15,259 nt of DNA, taken from assembly GCA_946626265.1 (NCBI GenBank), contig CAMOUE010000032.1, forward strand, positions 1 through 15,259. The letters are read 5' to 3'. How positions within the stretch are numbered: the stretch's first letter is position 1; every line of letters begins with the position of its first letter. Below the pieces are notes generated by a model that saw nothing but the letters and a program-made list of their open reading frames with translations, was not told the DNA's origin and did no database searches. This document shows, in pieces, positions 14,006 to 15,259 of the stretch. The DNA comes from an uncultured Eggerthellaceae bacterium (GTDB taxonomy: Bacteria; Actinomycetota; Coriobacteriia; Coriobacteriales; Eggerthellaceae). The translations under genes were made by a program, and so were the position numbers.

Positions 14006-15124
14006 TTGGATAATCGCGTGGTCGAACTCCGCGAAGAGCGGCGGAGGAAGTATTTCGCGCGGGGCATCGCGTTCGCCGTCGCCTCGGGCATCTGCTACGG
14101 ACTCTACACTGGCTTTCTCACCCTCGCCGAGACGCAGGGCGCCTGGGGCGACTGGTTCGCGGGCGTGGAATGGGGCGATGGGAAACCGGCGCTCAGCGCG
14201 TTCGTGATCACGTTCGTGCTCGCGGCGCTTGCCGCGGGGTTGAACGACTTCTTCAGCGGCGTGTGGTCACTCATCATGTGCGCCAAGAATCGCCAGCTCG
14301 GGGACTTGTGGAAAACAGTCAAGACGAAACCGGGCTGGATCATGATCGTATGCGCCATCATCGGCGGACCTTTGGCGACGATTGCCTACGTCGTGGCGCT
14401 CAATTCCGCGACTGCCGCCGGAAATCCGGGCGTCATCGTTCCGATTGCTGCTTTGAACTGCGCAATCGGAGCCATTTTAGGGCGCGTTTTCTTCAAGCAG
14501 GAGCTGAACGCGCACAAGGTCGTCGGCATCGTCATCTGCCTGCTGGCCGGCGCGATCATCGGAGGCACGAGCTTCGCCGCGCTGGGTCCCGAGGCGCTGA
14601 TCGCCTGCCTGTTCGCGTTCGTCGCCGCGTTCGGCTGGGGCTTCGAGGGATGCGTCGCCGGGTTCGGCACCATCTTGATCGACTACCGAATCGGCATCGC
14701 GATTCGCCAGACGACCGCCGGATTGCTCGAGCTGTTCGTCATGTTCCCGCTCATCGCCATCGTCGGTGGCGAGGCGGGCTGCATCCCCGAGCTGGCGGGG
14801 GCGGCGATCGGCAGCCCCGCGTTGCTGATCTTCGCGCTGTCGGGATTCTTCGCGATGCCGGCGTATTCGTTCTGGTACAAGGGAAATTCGATGTGCGGCG
14901 CCGCGCTCGGCATGGCATGCAACGGCATGTACGCGTTCTGGGCGCCGTTCTTCATCTGGCTTATCATGGGCGCCCTGAACATCGGCGGGCTCGCGGCCGA
15001 CTATCCGCCGCTCGCGCCGATCCAATGGGCGGGTGCTTTGATCATGATCGCGGGCATCTTCTGCATCGCGGTCGACCCGATGCAGCTGGTACGCGGCCGC
15101 GGGAAAGAGAGTGATGCAGCATGA
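14006..15124 (+). CDS. licB: LicB-like choline permease of the DMT superfamily
   Basis: This is a roughly 372-aa membrane protein with about ten hydrophobic helices, consistent with the drug/metabolite transporter (EamA/LicB) family. LicB proteins import choline for phosphocholine decoration of surface polymers. The first TM carries the aromatic/Gly-rich segment VASGICYGLYTGFL. Pro/Gly-rich segments such as GGPLATIAYVVALNSATAAGNPGV and FFAMPAYSFWYKGNSMCG fit the DMT pattern. I choose TTG at 14006 because AGGAG (13992-13996) lies 9 nt upstream. Another TTG at 13997 directly abuts that site and is less likely. Divergence from a LicC/LicA fusion supports choline or a close analogue as substrate. 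Its TGA overlaps the next start (ATGA), so the two are probably one operon. Confidence 0.8.
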   Translation: MDNRVVELREERRRKYFARGIAFAVASGICYGLYTGFLTLAETQGAWGDWFAGVEWGDGKPALSAFVITFVLAALAAGLNDFFSGVWSLIMCAKNRQLGDLWKTVKTKPGWIMIVCAIIGGPLATIAYVVALNSATAAGNPGVIVPIAALNCAIGAILGRVFFKQELNAHKVVGIVICLLAGAIIGGTSFAALGPEALIACLFAFVAAFGWGFEGCVAGFGTILIDYRIGIAIRQTTAGLLELFVMFPLIAIVGGEAGCIPELAGAAIGSPALLIFALSGFFAMPAYSFWYKGNSMCGAALGMACNGMYAFWAPFFIWLIMGALNIGGLAADYPPLAPIQWAGALIMIAGIFCIAVDPMQLVRGRGKESDAA

Positions 15125-15259
15125 GCAACGAGATGACACGCGACGTCGAGCGCGCGGGCGCGGGCGCGGCGGGCGCGGGCGCGGCGGGCGCGGGCGCGGG
15201 CGCGGCGGGCGCGGGCGCGGCGGGCGCGGGCGCGGCGGGCGCGGGCGCGGGCGCGGCGG
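15121..15259 (+). CDS. Start of a truncated gene with a long Ala/Gly low-complexity N-terminus
   Basis: The ATG at 15121 overlaps the permease TGA (ATGA), so this is the next gene of the same operon. It is cut by the window end. The visible 46 residues are MSNEMTRDVER followed by 35 residues of only Ala and Gly. No domain is visible, and I do not recognise the family. Position suggests a role in the choline pathway (a transferase or another transporter), but that is only guilt by association. The ATGA coupling supports a real start. An alternative is a later start beyond the repeat, outside the window. Confidence 0.6.
   Translation, partial: MSNEMTRDVERAGAGAAGAGAAGAGAGAAGAGAAGAGAAGAGAGAA
15154..15259. 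repeat. GCG/GGC codon-only tandem repeat
   Basis: From 15154 to the window end every codon is GCG or GGC. The tract is built of 15-nt and 21-nt units (AGAGA-type peptide modules) that repeat imperfectly and continue past the window. All unit lengths are multiples of three, so copy-number change would alter protein length but not frame. The sequence is strongly strand-biased and likely hard to sequence. Confidence 0.85.

Overview
The window is very GC-rich, with dense genes, several TTG/GTG starts and a soluble molybdenum/iron-sulfur redox operon. A fused choline kinase/cytidylyltransferase lies next to a LicB-type permease. Together these suggest an anaerobic gut actinobacterium of the Coriobacteriia (Eggerthellaceae: Eggerthella, Gordonibacter, Adlercreutzia or Slackia-like). 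This assignment is an inference from gene content and composition; there is no rRNA gene or other marker to fix it.

Layout. Bases 1-345 hold no gene I can support, but they are full of repeats: a 14-bp tandem repeat, a 90-bp element bounded by a perfect 17-bp inverted repeat, and 22-bp tandem repeats folding into an 18-bp perfect hairpin. Next comes a leftward unit: a membrane Cache-HAMP-GGDEF diguanylate cyclase (4558-2921), a D-2-hydroxyacid dehydrogenase (2884-1901) and a 14-TM MFS transporter (1887-346). Upstream of it is a second leftward pair, a SAM-dependent methyltransferase (6253-5630) and an HD-domain phosphohydrolase (5625-4669). A 12-TM MFS transporter (6440-7741) is transcribed divergently from that pair, probably as a leaderless mRNA.

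Bases 11933-7911 hold a tightly coupled, leftward three-gene operon whose genes overlap by 4 and 8 bp. It encodes an FAD pyridine-nucleotide-type oxidoreductase, a DMSO-reductase-superfamily molybdoenzyme and a four-cluster [4Fe-4S] protein. None has a Tat signal or membrane anchor. The simplest reading is a soluble cytoplasmic complex in which electrons pass from the flavoprotein through the iron-sulfur protein to the molybdoenzyme, which acts on an unknown organic or inorganic substrate. The molybdoenzyme shows features of the acetylene hydratase/pyrogallol transhydroxylase/catechol dehydroxylase side of the family. An inverted repeat (11939-11993) just ahead of the operon has the -10 box in its loop and the ribosome binding site in one arm, an arrangement that could block translation of read-through transcripts.

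The right end carries a leftward wHTH-LicC-LicA triple fusion (13796-12030) and a divergent LicB-like permease (14006-15124). They share an AT-rich promoter region and probably take up, phosphorylate and CDP-activate choline or a similar amino alcohol. The permease stop overlaps the start of a further gene, cut by the window end, that begins with a stretch made only of GCG and GGC codons.

A recurring oddity is low-complexity Ala/Gly sequence at the ends of, or inserted into, otherwise normal proteins: the first MFS transporter, the HD protein, the molybdoenzyme and the truncated last gene. Some of these tracts still show short in-frame DNA tandem repeats.
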